The position numbers were made by a program, and so were the translations under genes. Of a stretch of DNA of 64,000 bases, positions 62,449 to 64,000 are shown piece by piece. The notes beneath the pieces are model-generated. The model did no database searches, was not told where the DNA came from, and worked only from the letters and a program-made list of their open reading frames with translations. Each line of letters starts with the position of its first letter. Within the stretch, counting starts at the first letter, position 1. Origin of the DNA: Magnolia sinica (Eukaryota; Streptophyta; Magnoliopsida; Magnoliales; Magnoliaceae); the NCBI RefSeq assembly GCF_029962835.1, contig NC_080582.1, forward strand, positions 78,240,177 through 78,304,176. Reading direction: 5' to 3'.

Positions 62449-62784
62449 GACGCAATCGTAGTTTGCCAGCTGGGCCACATTTAGTAGTCAGGCAGGTCCC
62501 ACGGTTGATAAGCCATAGTCGGTCATTTTGTGATCTTGTCTGCATTGGATTTATAAGATGGTTTATGAAACTGATACTTTTCTAATGGCTTTCTCACGGT
62601 GAGATCTACCTACTGGACGGCTGAGATCATCAGACCGTGTGGCCAAGCTAGTGCGCTACAGATTCACCTCGGTAGTATACGGACTACAGTACCGCGTCTC
62701 AATTTAATAGTCACACAGACAAGCGGACGCGGACTGGGACTGGACCGCGCCCCGTCTCTAGCTAGTAACAGACACGGTCTTTGA

Positions 62785-63395
62785 GGGGCCATCGTGATGT
62801 ATGGGTTCTATCCACACCGTTCATCTATTTTTCTATATCAATTTTAGGGTATCAGCCCAAAAATAGGCAGATCCAATAATAAAGTAGACCATACCACAGG
62901 AAGCAGTGGTCATAATGACACTCACTGTTGAAACCATCCTAGGGCCTACCATGATGGTTAATTTCCATCCAACCTGTTCATAAGGTCACATAGACCTGGA
63001 TGAAGGGTAACCATAAATATCAGCTTGATCCATAACTTCCGTGGCTCCCAATAAATTTTCAATGGCATGTGTTTAATGCCCACTGTGGTCCACTTGAATC
63101 TTGAATCTTCTTTTTTTTTTTATTTTTTTTTATTTTTAGGGGTAGCTTGTTAGTACACACCCACGTCAGTGTACACACTCCATGTTAGCCACCTCCGCTA
63201 CGGATCGATACCAAGACCTCAAGTATTGAAACGATGTAGCTCCACTCAGTCTGCCAGTTGAGGTCATCTTGAATCTATCGTATTTTTGGGCTTTGACCCG
63301 AAAATGATATGTAAAAATGAATGCACGGTGTGGATAAAACGCATACATCATAGTGGCCTAAGAGAGACGAGCAGGTCATCAGGTGGGCCCTTGTG
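62785..63395. mobile_element. Foldback element carrying a nested SINE
   Basis: The left arm (CATCGTGATGTATGGGTTC, CACACCGTTCATC) and right arm (GAATGCACGGTGTGGATAAAA, CATACATCATAGTGG) are inverted. The right half is split at 63,109-63,265 by a SINE with its own target duplication. Confidence 0.65.
63109..63265 (-). mobile_element. tRNA-derived SINE with exact 11-bp target duplication
   Basis: On the minus strand the element starts with a tRNA-like head (GGCAGACTGAGTGGAGC; B-box-like GGTATCGATCC), followed by a GTGTGTACACTGACGTGGG body and an A-rich tail. ATCTTGAATCT flanks it at 63,098-63,108 and 63,266-63,276, exactly matching. At about 157 bp it is a normal SINE size. Confidence 0.85.
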
Positions 63396-63424
63396 CGTAG
63401 GCCTAATTTCAGGAAGCGGATTAG

Positions 63425-63960
63425 CTGCGACTGTGTCTAAGCGATGTGGGTGAGGCCCTGATCGTGGGCCCACCTCAATGTATGTGCTGCATATCTATGC
63501 CGTCCATCGTTTTTGCCAGCTAATTCTAAGGCATGTGTCCGTAAAAGAAGGCAGAAACATCTCAGATGGACGACACCCCAGGAACAATGGTCATTGGACG
63601 CACACATTTAAAAACTTCCACAGGTCCACACTAATGTTTACTTGTCATACACGCATTGTGGTATGATTAAGTGTAATTAAAAAAATAATAAAAATTAAAT
63701 TAAAAAAAGGTAATGTAGGTACGGACGAAGGCAAATCACAAATAGCAGTTTAAGACAACTTTCGTGGCTCCGTAAAGTTTTTAATGGTCAGAATTCATTT
63801 CTCACTGTGTGGTACACTTGAGATTAGGATTTGCTTCATTTTTTGGACCATGCCATAAAAAGAGTTGAAAAAACCGATGGACGGCATGGATATATAACAC
63901 ACATATAAAGGTGGGCCCCATAGTCAGGGTCGCACCCACTGGCTGGATCTGGGGTCGCAG
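63425..63960. mobile_element. Foldback element near the right window edge
   Basis: The left end GCGGATTAGCTGCGACTG resembles the inner part of the GGACGC-type terminus. Arms are CACCTCAATGTATGTGCTG on the left and ACATATAAAGGTGGGCCCC on the right, with CGTCCATCG mirrored by CGATGGACGGC. The right boundary is unclear. Confidence 0.55.
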
Positions 63961-64000
63961 GTAATCCATGTTCCTAATTTCAATTCTATCTGGTAAACAA

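Overview
This is a nuclear window from a flowering plant. It holds three intron-bearing protein genes with GT-AG splice sites in a low-GC background crowded with transposable elements. Many short palindromic repeats carry cores such as GGGCCCACCATGATGTATG and CACCGTCCATCCATTTT. I associate that repeat style with magnoliid trees (Laurales/Magnoliales), but this is an impression, not a proof.

Layout. (1) About 1-11,000, + strand: the 3' part of a gene for a CLU/TPR protein of the TSS/REC (REDUCED CHLOROPLAST COVERAGE) family, with 12 exons and 1,199 codons visible; its 5' end lies outside the window. (2) About 11,000-34,200: gene-poor DNA with a 115-bp minisatellite, Tourist-like MITEs, a 4-kb foldback structure with 21-bp minisatellites, an internally deleted Ty3/gypsy LTR element with a perfect 5-bp target duplication, and an 0.8-kb tandem duplication. 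(3) 35,006-42,927, + strand: a complete 8-exon double-AP2 transcription factor of the ADAP/WRI3 type, including a 9-nt micro-exon. (4) 43,000-47,687: repeats between two convergent genes. (5) 57,397-47,688, - strand: a complete 9-exon Tubby-like protein gene of the TLP8 type (no F-box). (6) 57,450-64,000: a cluster of foldback elements, one carrying a nested SINE.

The three genes do not form a pathway. The ADAP-like and TLP8-like genes are neighbours, and from memory their Arabidopsis counterparts are also consecutive loci (At1g16060 and At1g16070). This suggests microsynteny retained since early angiosperms. Both genes carry a (CT)n leader of about 41-42 nt that ends about 10 nt before the ATG.

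The most notable non-genic signal is a family of roughly 0.53-0.55-kb foldback elements with termini GGACGC...GCGTCC and 9-bp target duplications (exact in one copy, one mismatch in another). This is the signature of Mutator-type transposition. Related copies are scattered through the intergenic regions and one AP2 intron.
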